A DNA stretch of 64,000 nucleotides, taken from positions 4,030,001 through 4,094,000 of the forward strand of contig NZ_CP170554.1 in assembly GCF_042701255.1 (NCBI RefSeq), read 5' to 3'. Shown one piece after another: positions 57,000 through 64,000 of this stretch; within the stretch, counting starts at the first letter, position 1; every line of letters starts with the position of its first letter. This DNA comes from Tahibacter sp042701255 (lineage in GTDB: Bacteria > Pseudomonadota > Gammaproteobacteria > Xanthomonadales > Rhodanobacteraceae). A program made the position numbers and the translations under genes. The notes below the pieces were generated by a model. The model was not told the origin of the DNA, made no database searches, and saw only the letters and a program-made list of their open reading frames with translations.

Positions 57000-58220
57000 A
57001 TGGATTCGCTGATCACGGCCGCGGCGCAGGCGCTGGCCGCCGGTGACGCGCTCGGCGCGCTCAAGCGCATAGCCCTGCGCGACGACGCGCCGGCACTGGC
57101 GCTGCGCGGCATCGCGATGGCGCAGCTCGGCGACCTCATCCGCGCACGCGTGCTCGTGCGTCAGGCCGCGCGCGCGTTCGGCACACGGGCACCGCGGGCG
57201 CGCGCACGCTGCATCGTCGCCGAGGCCGAGATCGCGCTGGCCGCGCGCGATCTGGACTGGCCGACCGCCGCGCTCGACGACGCGCGCGCGATCCTCGCCG
57301 CTCACGGCGACCAGGCGAACCGCGCCCACGTCGACTGCCTGACCTTGCGCCGGCTGCTGCTGATCGGGCAGCTCGACGAGGCCGAACGCCGGCTCGCCGT
57401 TTTCGATCCGACGCCGCTGATGCCGCCGTCGCGCGCGGCCTACGAGCTCGTCGTCGCCGGCCTCGCACTGCGCCGGCTGCGCACCGGCGCGGCGCGGCAG
57501 GCGCTGGACACGGCCGCGCGTGCGGCCGAGCGCGCCGGCATTCCGGCCTTGCGCGCCGAAGTCGAACAGGTTCGCCGCAGCCTGCAGGCGCCTGCGGCAC
57601 GGTTGATCGCAGGCGGCACGCAGCGGCTGCTGCGGCTGGACGAGGTCGAGACCCTGTTCGCCTCGGACCGCTTCGTCGTCGATGCCTGCCGCGGCGACGT
57701 GCGCGACGCGCAGACCCGCGTGTCGCTGGCGCGGCGTCCGGTGCTGTTCACCCTGATCCGCGCACTCGCCGAAGCCTGGCCGGCCGACATCGATCGCGAC
57801 ACGCTGGTCGCGCGCGCATTCCGCGCCAGATCCGCCGACGAATCGCATCGCGCGCGTCTGCGCGTGGAGGTCGGCCGGCTGCGCCGCGCGCTGCGTGCGC
57901 TGGCCGACATCAAGGCGACTTCGCGCGGCTTCGTGCTCGTGCCGCACGACCGGGCCGAGCCCGTCGTGCTCGCGCAGCCGACGGACGAAACGCATGCGGC
58001 CGTGCTCGCCCTGCTCGCCGACGGCGAGTCCTGGTCGAGCTCGGCGCTCGCGCTGGCGCTCGGCGCGAGCCAGCGCACGGCACAGCGTGCGCTCGATGCA
58101 TTGGCCGCGAGCGGCAAGGTGCAGGCGCTCGGTCGCGGCCGCGCACGACGCTGGCTGGTTCCGGCGCTGCCCGCATTCGCGACGATCTTGTTACTCCCGG
58201 CGCCGCTGGGCGGCGACTAA
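57000..58220 (+). CDS. Helix-turn-helix regulator with TPR-like N-terminus
   Basis: A 406-residue predicted transcription factor. The N-terminal 190 residues form TPR-like helical pairs (GDALGALKRIALRDDAPALALRG, LDEAERRLAVFDPTPL). The middle part (FVVDACRGDVRDAQTRVSLARRPVLFTLIRALAE...RLRVEVGRLRRALRAL) resembles a winged transcriptional-activator domain. The last 80 residues contain an HTH (SALALALGASQRTAQRALDALAASGKVQALGRGRARRW). It is divergent from the DUF899-DUF2182 operon, which it probably regulates. Confidence 0.78.
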   Translation: MDSLITAAAQALAAGDALGALKRIALRDDAPALALRGIAMAQLGDLIRARVLVRQAARAFGTRAPRARARCIVAEAEIALAARDLDWPTAALDDARAILAAHGDQANRAHVDCLTLRRLLLIGQLDEAERRLAVFDPTPLMPPSRAAYELVVAGLALRRLRTGAARQALDTAARAAERAGIPALRAEVEQVRRSLQAPAARLIAGGTQRLLRLDEVETLFASDRFVVDACRGDVRDAQTRVSLARRPVLFTLIRALAEAWPADIDRDTLVARAFRARSADESHRARLRVEVGRLRRALRALADIKATSRGFVLVPHDRAEPVVLAQPTDETHAAVLALLADGESWSSSALALALGASQRTAQRALDALAASGKVQALGRGRARRWLVPALPAFATILLLPAPLGGD

Positions 58221-58256
58221 CATCGGCGCAATCTCCACTACCGCAGGGCCTGGGCC

Positions 58257-58889
58257 ATGAAGCGAGCAAGCGCCGAAATCCTCCGCGAATACGGGCCGTT
58301 CGCCGGCGACGTGGCCGGCGTGACCTACGACGGTCACCAGGTCTGGTTCGCCGCCGGCAATGCGCTGAACACACTCGATCCCGACAGCGGCGTCGCGCAG
58401 CGCACGCTCGAGGTCGCCGCGCATGCGGGCACGGCCTTCGACGGCGAGCACCTGTTCCAGATCGCCGAAGACCGCATACAGAAAATCGATCCGCACAGCG
58501 GCCGCGTGCTCGCAACGATTCCGGCACCGGGCGGCGGCGGCGATTCGGGCCTGGCCTGGGCCGAAGGGTCGCTCTGGGTCGGCCACTATCGCGAACGCAA
58601 GATCTACCAGATCGATCCCGACACCGGCGCCGTACTGCGCACCTTGGAATCCAACCGCTTCGTCACCGGCGTCACCTGGGTCGAGGGCGAGCTCTGGCAC
58701 GCGACCTGGGAAAACGACGAAAGCGAGCTGCGCCACATCGACGCGCACAGCGGCGAAGTGCTCGAAAGCCTGCAGATGCCGGCCGGCGCGAACGTCTCCG
58801 GCCTCGAATACGACGGCGCCGGGCGCTTCTATTGCGGCGGTGCCGGCAGCGGCAAGATCCGTGCGGTCAGGAAACCGCGGCGCGCCTAG
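58257..58889 (+). CDS. Small beta-propeller-like protein of unknown function
   Basis: A 210-residue protein with about five repeats of a WD/YVTN-like blade: HQVWFAAGNALNTLDPDSGV, EHLFQIAEDRIQKIDPHSGRVL, GSLWVGHYRERKIYQIDPDTGAVL, GELWHATWENDESELRHIDAHSGEVL and GRFYCGGAGSGKIRAV. There is no signal peptide. It resembles glutamine-cyclotransferase or SMP-30-like propellers but the family catalytic residues cannot be assigned. It starts 36 nt after the HTH gene and may be cotranscribed with it. It converges on the helicase operon. Confidence 0.7.
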   Translation: MKRASAEILREYGPFAGDVAGVTYDGHQVWFAAGNALNTLDPDSGVAQRTLEVAAHAGTAFDGEHLFQIAEDRIQKIDPHSGRVLATIPAPGGGGDSGLAWAEGSLWVGHYRERKIYQIDPDTGAVLRTLESNRFVTGVTWVEGELWHATWENDESELRHIDAHSGEVLESLQMPAGANVSGLEYDGAGRFYCGGAGSGKIRAVRKPRRA

Positions 58890-58943
58890 GCCGCGGCACG
58901 GCGGCGCAACCGCAGCGGCCAGGCCGCGCGCCGTGCGCGGCGC

Positions 58944-61649
58944 TCACGTCGCCGCCTCGTGGTGCGGCCAGGGCCGGTACTCGATGCCGGAACCGTCTTC
59001 GCGCCGGAACGGAAACGGGTCCTGCAGATCCGAGGCCTGCCCGTCCTGCCGCGGCGTACGCAGATAGCTGCGCCAGGCTTCGCTGGACTGGCGCAGATCG
59101 ATTTCGGCGCTGACCCGGGACTGGCGGCAGGCGTCCATGCGCTGCTCGACCCGATGCTTCTCGCGGATGAACGACGCGAGCTGATCTTCGTCGAACGAAC
59201 GCGCCAGGTACGGATAGCCGATCGCGAGTTCGGCGCGCCCGTCGCGCTGCAGCTGCGCATTGATCCGGCCGAACAGGCGATCCACGCGCCCCACGCGCTG
59301 CTCGTTGTCGCCGGGCGTCCAGGCGATGCCGTAGTGATGCACCTTGCGGCATTGCATGTGCAGGTTCACGCCTTCCTGCAGCACCGAGGTCGCGGCGAGC
59401 ACGTTCGGATAGAACGGACTGTTGAAGCCCAGGATCAGCCGCTGGCGATCCTTGACCGCACCGCTGGCATAGAACGCCGGACTGCTCAGTCCCGTCAGCA
59501 CGCGCCACTCGTGCTGCCGATGGTCGCCCCAGTTTTCACCGAGCGCGTGGAAGGTCTGCAGCGCAGCGCGGAAATAGGCCAGCACCAGTGATCCTTGCAG
59601 GCGGCCGCGGATGAAATCCACGAACTCGAGATAACGCCGCTGCGCGGCTTCTTCTTTGCGGGGGCGGCGTTCCACGTACCAGCAGAACAGCTCCACGATC
59701 ACCGGGCTGGCGAACAGGAAACCGTTTTTCACGTAGTGGCCGAAATTTTCGGCCAGGGCCGGATCGTCTGCCAGCCTGTCCAGCCGCTCGCGGTCGGCGG
59801 CATCCAGCAGCGCGTAGATTTCCCCCCACAACGTGGGCATGCCGTTCTCGAAAGGCGGTCTTTCCCCGGCAGCATCGGTGCCGGGCCTGCCACCGCGCGC
59901 CTCGCGCGCTGCCGAGGCGTAGTCGTCGCGGCGCCGGCTGCCGGTCGAATGGCGGAAGTGATAGCGATAGGTGCCCGCCCGATAGTCGCTGGCCGGTTCG
60001 AGCAGCAGCGAGAACACGCTTTCGGGTTTACGCAGGCGCAGGCTGAAGTTCGAGCAGAGGGTGCTGCGCTGGCCCCCCGTCTTCTTCACGACGAACAGGT
60101 TGGCCACGTGCGAATGGACGTCGGCATCGGCGTCCGCATCGGCCTCGGCATTCCCAGCCGAATCGCTGCCCTCCTCTTCCGCGTGCGCGGCGTCGTCGGT
60201 CTCCGTTTCGTCGTGGCGGAAGATCCGCGTGAACGCCTCGCGCGACCAGTGGCTGCTTTTCCACCGTTCCTCCGCGCCAGGATCGTCCGGCGCGAGCGCT
60301 TTAGCGATCCTGCGGCCCATCTGCTCGTCGTAGTCGGCGTTGATGCGCTTGACGATCTCGCGCACCGACGGAATCCGGCGCACGAACACCAGATGCTTGT
60401 GTTCGTGGAGTTCCGTCGCGGCATCGAACACGTCGTGCGGTACGCACTCGCGTACCAGCGCGCCGTACTTGGGATGTGCCGGCAGCCCGGCGCCGAGCTT
60501 GCGATGCAGGGCCGCCAGCGAGGTCAGGATCTGCGTATCGGGAGCCCCCTGGAAGTCCGGCTGGCTCGTGTCGTCGTCGTTGTCCTGGTTGCCGTCGGGC
60601 TTCTGCGTTTCGAAGGACTCGAAGCCTTCGAGATAGCCGTAGAGGAAACGCCGGTTTTCGGACGCCTGCTTGCTTGCGAGCATCTTCTGGTACAGCGCGA
60701 AGAACAGTTCGGCCGCCGGATCGCCGACGAAATCCGCCTTGACCGCGCGCTCGTGACGATAGCTGTACTTGTCGTAGCTGCCGCCGAGGCCGCGCATGCG
60801 GCGCAACCGGCGCAGCGCGTGCCGCTGCAGCAGCGTATCGGGCGTGTCGTCGCCGACCTCGGTCACGTAGCCGAGGATCGCCGCCACGTCGTCCATCGAC
60901 GCATGGCTCGGCGTCGCCGTCATCAGCAGCGTCCGTTCGCCGAGCCGGCCCCGCGCAGGTCCGAAGAACTCGCGCGCCGCCGCCGCACGCTGGGACGGGC
61001 CTTTGCTGTTGCGGAAGTAATGCGCCTCGTCCACGACGACGAGATCGAAGCCGCGGCCGCCCAGCGCGGCCTTGATCCGGCGGTGGATAGCCGCGGCCGC
61101 GGCCGCGGCGCCTTTCTGCTTGTCGATGTCGGTTTCGTAGGCCTCGCCGCGCACCAGGCCGCTCAGCGAGTGGATCGTGGTGATGACGAAACGGCAGTCC
61201 GGCGTCCCGGGCGCTTCGAGCGTTTCGGCGAGTTCGTTCAAGGACCAGGCCACACGTGCTTCATGCGTCGGCGTGACGCCGTCGACACGGCGTACGAGGC
61301 CGTCGGATTCGCGATAGTGCGCGTGCACGAACTTCGCGTACTCGTTGCGCCAGTGGCCGCAGATGTCGCGGTTCGGCGCCATGACGAGCACGCGGGCGTC
61401 GGGCCGGGTCTTCCACAGCAGCGCGATCACGCCGAGCGCCTGCAGGGTCTTGCCGGTCCCGACCTCGTCGGCCAGCAGCGCGGCGCGATGCCGGCCGAGC
61501 AGATTCCACAATCCGGCCACGCCTTCGGCCTGGCGCGCAGCCATCGAGCCGTCGGTTTCCTGATAGGACCATTCCGGGCAATCGCGATCGAAATTGATCC
61601 AGCGAGCGACGAGCTCCGGCGTCAGCGAACCCCAGCGCTCAGCCGACAT
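58944..61649 (-). CDS. SNF2-like superfamily II helicase
   Basis: A 901-residue DNA-dependent ATPase. Motif I is LLADEVGTGKTLQAL (Lys67), motif II VVVDEAHYF (207-210), motif III LLMTATPSH (244-246), motif V SVLQEGVNLH and motif VI QRVGRVDRLFGR near residue 805. Between the lobes lie a long insert and a strongly acidic low-complexity stretch of Glu/Asp/Ala (roughly residues 470-505). No nuclease or methylase domain is fused. It is the last gene of a coupled operon: its ATG overlaps the PLD gene by 11 nt. Likely remodels or translocates on DNA for the PLD protein; helicase class is safe, role is inferred. Confidence 0.88.
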   Translation of the reverse strand: MSAERWGSLTPELVARWINFDRDCPEWSYQETDGSMAARQAEGVAGLWNLLGRHRAALLADEVGTGKTLQALGVIALLWKTRPDARVLVMAPNRDICGHWRNEYAKFVHAHYRESDGLVRRVDGVTPTHEARVAWSLNELAETLEAPGTPDCRFVITTIHSLSGLVRGEAYETDIDKQKGAAAAAAAIHRRIKAALGGRGFDLVVVDEAHYFRNSKGPSQRAAAAREFFGPARGRLGERTLLMTATPSHASMDDVAAILGYVTEVGDDTPDTLLQRHALRRLRRMRGLGGSYDKYSYRHERAVKADFVGDPAAELFFALYQKMLASKQASENRRFLYGYLEGFESFETQKPDGNQDNDDDTSQPDFQGAPDTQILTSLAALHRKLGAGLPAHPKYGALVRECVPHDVFDAATELHEHKHLVFVRRIPSVREIVKRINADYDEQMGRRIAKALAPDDPGAEERWKSSHWSREAFTRIFRHDETETDDAAHAEEEGSDSAGNAEADADADADVHSHVANLFVVKKTGGQRSTLCSNFSLRLRKPESVFSLLLEPASDYRAGTYRYHFRHSTGSRRRDDYASAAREARGGRPGTDAAGERPPFENGMPTLWGEIYALLDAADRERLDRLADDPALAENFGHYVKNGFLFASPVIVELFCWYVERRPRKEEAAQRRYLEFVDFIRGRLQGSLVLAYFRAALQTFHALGENWGDHRQHEWRVLTGLSSPAFYASGAVKDRQRLILGFNSPFYPNVLAATSVLQEGVNLHMQCRKVHHYGIAWTPGDNEQRVGRVDRLFGRINAQLQRDGRAELAIGYPYLARSFDEDQLASFIREKHRVEQRMDACRQSRVSAEIDLRQSSEAWRSYLRTPRQDGQASDLQDPFPFRREDGSGIEYRPWPHHEAAT

Positions 61650-63570
61650 AACCGCAGGTCTCGCGCAGCTTCTTCATGTAGGTGGCATTGCCGCTGATCT
61701 GCGCCGGCAGGCGCACGGCCCGCCTGTTCGGTTTCAGGCTCGCCCAGCGGCTGTCGGTCGGCGGTGCCGTCCGCTGATATTTCTCCCGGCAGCGGGCATA
61801 GGCTTCCAGCGCGGCCTTGTGCAGAGACTCGGCTTCCTGCACGAGGAACCATTTGAATACCGCAGTGCCCGCCGCGCCGGCGACGTGCTCGTTCACCTTG
61901 CTGACGAGCTCCTGCAGGCTGGCCGGATGGATGAACAACAGGTTGTCCAGCTGCTGACGGTCCTTCACGGCGCTCAGCCGGCTGCGGAACTGCTCGAACG
62001 CATGGAACAGGCGGAAATAGCTCATTTCCATGCCGCCGGTGGCGGACGCCGCGGCTGCGGGCTCGTCGCCGGTCGCGTCGTCGTGCCGCAATGACCGGCG
62101 CAGCTTCGGCGTATCGCCGGCGCCGGAATCGACGCCGTTGACCAGGTCGTTGAGCAGATCGTCCAGCGAGTCGTAGCCCAGCGCGCGCCGATACGCCTGC
62201 CCGATCTCCTGCACGAGGCCGCGGTATTCGAGGTTGTCCCCGCGCCAGACCTGATAGCTGTGATCGGCCAGCAGGGCTTCGTTGTCGACGAGCTCGTGTT
62301 GGATGGACTCGAGCGGCCAGGGACCGCCCTTGGGCCGCGTGCTCCAGCTCAGCTGCAGCCGCCGCTTGACGCCCGGCAGGTGCAGCAGATAGTCCGGTCC
62401 CTGGATCGTCTCGTACAGTTGCCCCTGCACCGTGTAGCGCTGCCGTACCCAGTCGTAGCTCACCTGCAGCTCGAACGGCAGCGGATACGGCGTCAGCTGC
62501 AGCGATTCTTCCTGCAGCATTTCACCGCACGCGAAATCGGCCGGACCGAGATTCAGCCGCGTTCCGGCGATCGGCATGCCGGGTGCGGCCTGCAGCAGAA
62601 TGCCTGCCTCGACATTGCGCCGTTCGAAACTCGCACAGCCGGGCTTCGTGCAGTTCCACGAGCCCACGGCCAGGCGCGCCTGCCGGCCCGACGCGAGCCA
62701 GAGCTTGGCGTGGGTCATCTCGATGTCGTCGGCGCGCGGCCGCGGGTAGTCGTGGAAATTCAGCACGCCGTCGGCGATCAGCTGCCCGAGCTCCGCTGTC
62801 CACCGCGTACGCAGATAACGGTTGCCGACCCGGTCCGGCACGATGGAGAACGTCAGGCCTCCGACGGTTTTCTTGCGCAACTCGCCGAGCAATGCCGCCA
62901 GATCATCCGAGAAGTACGGCGACCATATCGTCAGCCGTTCGGTGTCGGCATCGACCAGCTGCTGCAGGAAATCCGTGCGCTCGAAACTGTGCACGAAGCG
63001 CCAGTCGTGATCCGCTCCGTCGAACTGGCGGCGCACGCGGAGAGCGTGCTCGTCGCCCAGGCCCGCGGTGTCCATCAGCGGCTCGAAGAAGCGCTTGATC
63101 TGCTGGTACTGCTCGTTGTTGCTGACCGGCCGGAAGACGAAGACCTCCTGGTTCTTTCCCCAGCCGCTGACACTGAGATTCGCGCTGCCGGCACCGAGCA
63201 CCATGCGGCCGTGTTCGTCCTCCAGAAAGATCACTTTCGGATGGAACAGCGACTCCTCGCCGAAGTAGCGTGGATCGACGCCTTGCAGCCGCCGCGGCAG
63301 GATGCCGTGCACCGGAACCGCCGTGCGCTTGAGCTGGTCGGCTTCCATCAGGCGCAGGTCGCAGAACAGGCGGACGTCGAGGCGATGCGCGACCAGCTGC
63401 AGCTGCATCTGCTCGTAGTCCATGCGGCCCGAGGGCGGATCGGCGCCCAGCAGCGTGGGCAGCACATGGGTCTCGAAGAACGGAATGCTCAGGCCGAACG
63501 TGGTGAACCAGGCCCGCCTCAACTCGCCGAGCTTGCTCACCTGCTCGCGCAATTCGTCCAGCAGCTTCAT
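61639..63570 (-). CDS. PLD-superfamily protein with Tdp1-like active sites
   Basis: A 643-residue protein with two phospholipase-D-type half-sites. Site 1: His110-x-Lys112 (FHPKVIF) and Asn131 in GSANLS. Site 2: His287-x-Lys289 (THAKLWL) and Asn306 in GSWN. The HxK...N pattern without the usual Asp, with 21- and 19-residue spacing, resembles tyrosyl-DNA phosphodiesterase 1 more than ordinary HKD nucleases. The C-terminal 300 residues are helical, with no known domain. Its start overlaps the upstream gene by 4 nt (ATGA), its end overlaps the helicase start. Probably a DNA phosphodiesterase or nuclease; substrate unknown. Confidence 0.82.
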   Translation of the reverse strand: MKLLDELREQVSKLGELRRAWFTTFGLSIPFFETHVLPTLLGADPPSGRMDYEQMQLQLVAHRLDVRLFCDLRLMEADQLKRTAVPVHGILPRRLQGVDPRYFGEESLFHPKVIFLEDEHGRMVLGAGSANLSVSGWGKNQEVFVFRPVSNNEQYQQIKRFFEPLMDTAGLGDEHALRVRRQFDGADHDWRFVHSFERTDFLQQLVDADTERLTIWSPYFSDDLAALLGELRKKTVGGLTFSIVPDRVGNRYLRTRWTAELGQLIADGVLNFHDYPRPRADDIEMTHAKLWLASGRQARLAVGSWNCTKPGCASFERRNVEAGILLQAAPGMPIAGTRLNLGPADFACGEMLQEESLQLTPYPLPFELQVSYDWVRQRYTVQGQLYETIQGPDYLLHLPGVKRRLQLSWSTRPKGGPWPLESIQHELVDNEALLADHSYQVWRGDNLEYRGLVQEIGQAYRRALGYDSLDDLLNDLVNGVDSGAGDTPKLRRSLRHDDATGDEPAAAASATGGMEMSYFRLFHAFEQFRSRLSAVKDRQQLDNLLFIHPASLQELVSKVNEHVAGAAGTAVFKWFLVQEAESLHKAALEAYARCREKYQRTAPPTDSRWASLKPNRRAVRLPAQISGNATYMKKLRETCGYVG

Positions 63571-64000
63571 GCCTGCCCTCGCAGTCCGGACAGGAAATGG
63601 CGGAACTGCGGCACGTAGTAGTCGTGCACCCAGCCGCGGACGGGCCGCTCCTCCGGCTCCGGCAGTGCGCGCGTGCCCACGTCGACCTTCAGACGGCCAC
63701 CCTCGAGCAGGCGCAGCCAGGGCGACTGGCCTCGCGCGGCCATCACCTTGTCGTGATACGCGATCAGCTGCTCGGCCTGCCCTCGCGCGTCATTGCCGCG
63801 GGCCAGCGCCAGCAGTTCCTTCAATCGGTCCGCAGCCGTGCCGCTCGCCTGGGCACGCAGCGATGCATGGGCTTCGATCGGCCCCGCCAGCTCGGGCAGC
63901 GTGCTGCCGTCACGACCGAGCCGGCGCCATTGGCCGAGCGCCTCGTCCACGGTCTGCGACGTCGCCGAAAGCAGGACATCCAGCAGCAGCGCCAGCTCGC
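63567..64000 (-). CDS. C-terminal part of an unknown gene (runs off right edge)
   Basis: The frame is open from the right edge to a stop at 63567, so about 144 codons are visible and the true start lies outside. Visible sequence includes ELALLLDVLLSATSQTVDEA, a helical Ala/Leu-rich stretch (RLKELLALARGNDARGQAEQLIAYHDKVMAARG) and the end VHDYYVPQFRHFLSGLRGQA. No family is recognisable from this piece. The ATGA overlap with the PLD gene shows it is the upstream member of the same operon. Confidence 0.7.
   Translation of the reverse strand, partial: ELALLLDVLLSATSQTVDEALGQWRRLGRDGSTLPELAGPIEAHASLRAQASGTAADRLKELLALARGNDARGQAEQLIAYHDKVMAARGQSPWLRLLEGGRLKVDVGTRALPEPEERPVRGWVHDYYVPQFRHFLSGLRGQA

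Noticed and set aside
58944..64000. Assignment of the right-edge operon to DISARM or Dpd
   Set aside because: The PLD protein is far larger than DrmC and has Tdp1-like sites, and no methyltransferase, DrmA/DrmB or transglycosylase gene is visible. The missing upstream part could change this.

Overview
This 64 kb window is high-GC, densely packed chromosomal DNA from a gammaproteobacterium, most likely Xanthomonadales (Rhodanobacteraceae/Lysobacteraceae type). The inference rests on several things seen together: a TonB-dependent receptor of the Xanthomonas/Caulobacter carbohydrate type beside a 2-keto-3-deoxygluconate kinase, an ECF sigma factor paired with a Ser/Thr kinase-TPR protein, several large secreted beta-helix and Asp-box proteins, and intergenic arrays of the heptamer GGGAATC. 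No plasmid or phage backbone is visible. The only complete mobile element is one IS1595-type insertion sequence.

Layout. 1-2.9 kb: 5' part of a TonB receptor divergent from kdgK, with LacI-type operator candidates between them. 3.1-5.1 kb: OmpR-type two-component pair. 5.1-5.9 kb: repeat-rich spacer. 6.0-9.3 kb: secreted subtilase. 9.7-15.6 kb: RND efflux operon (permease, adaptor, outer-membrane factor) whose permease frame is broken by two single-base insertions, followed by a CGNR zinc-finger regulator. 16.5-18.7 kb: exported Asp-box protein. 19.0-20.1 kb: IS1595 element sitting in a palindromic repeat. 20.4-23.5 kb: gcvP under a tandem glycine riboswitch. 23.8-25.5 kb: soluble histidine kinase and receiver-only regulator. 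25.6-31.6 kb: secreted beta-helix protein, ECF sigma factor and Ser/Thr kinase-TPR protein. 31.6-37.2 kb: multi-PAS GGDEF-EAL-REC protein and a CPA2 antiporter. 37.36-37.77 kb: tRNA-Ala, tRNA-Glu and tRNA-Asp with promoter and terminator. 37.8-42.8 kb: DUF1249, PpsR divergent from PpsA, DUF188. 43.1-50.1 kb: a minus-strand run of tadA, an SpeE-like protein, a TIGR03032 protein, a beta-helix protein and a membrane-bound wHTH-TPR regulator. 50.4-58.9 kb: small regulators, a methyltransferase, membrane proteins of unknown function, a NYN-LOTUS protein, and a DUF899/DUF2182 operon with a divergent HTH protein.

58.9-64 kb: a tightly coupled minus-strand operon of an SNF2-like helicase, a 643-residue PLD-family protein with Tdp1-like catalytic spacing, and a third gene that runs off the window. 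This is the best candidate for an undescribed DNA-processing or defence system. The second main theme is repeats: a GC-rich palindrome family (CCCCTTGAAGGGG core) and GGGAATC heptamer arrays occur in most larger spacers, and palindrome copies have been split by the IS element and by a short hairpin-forming insert.
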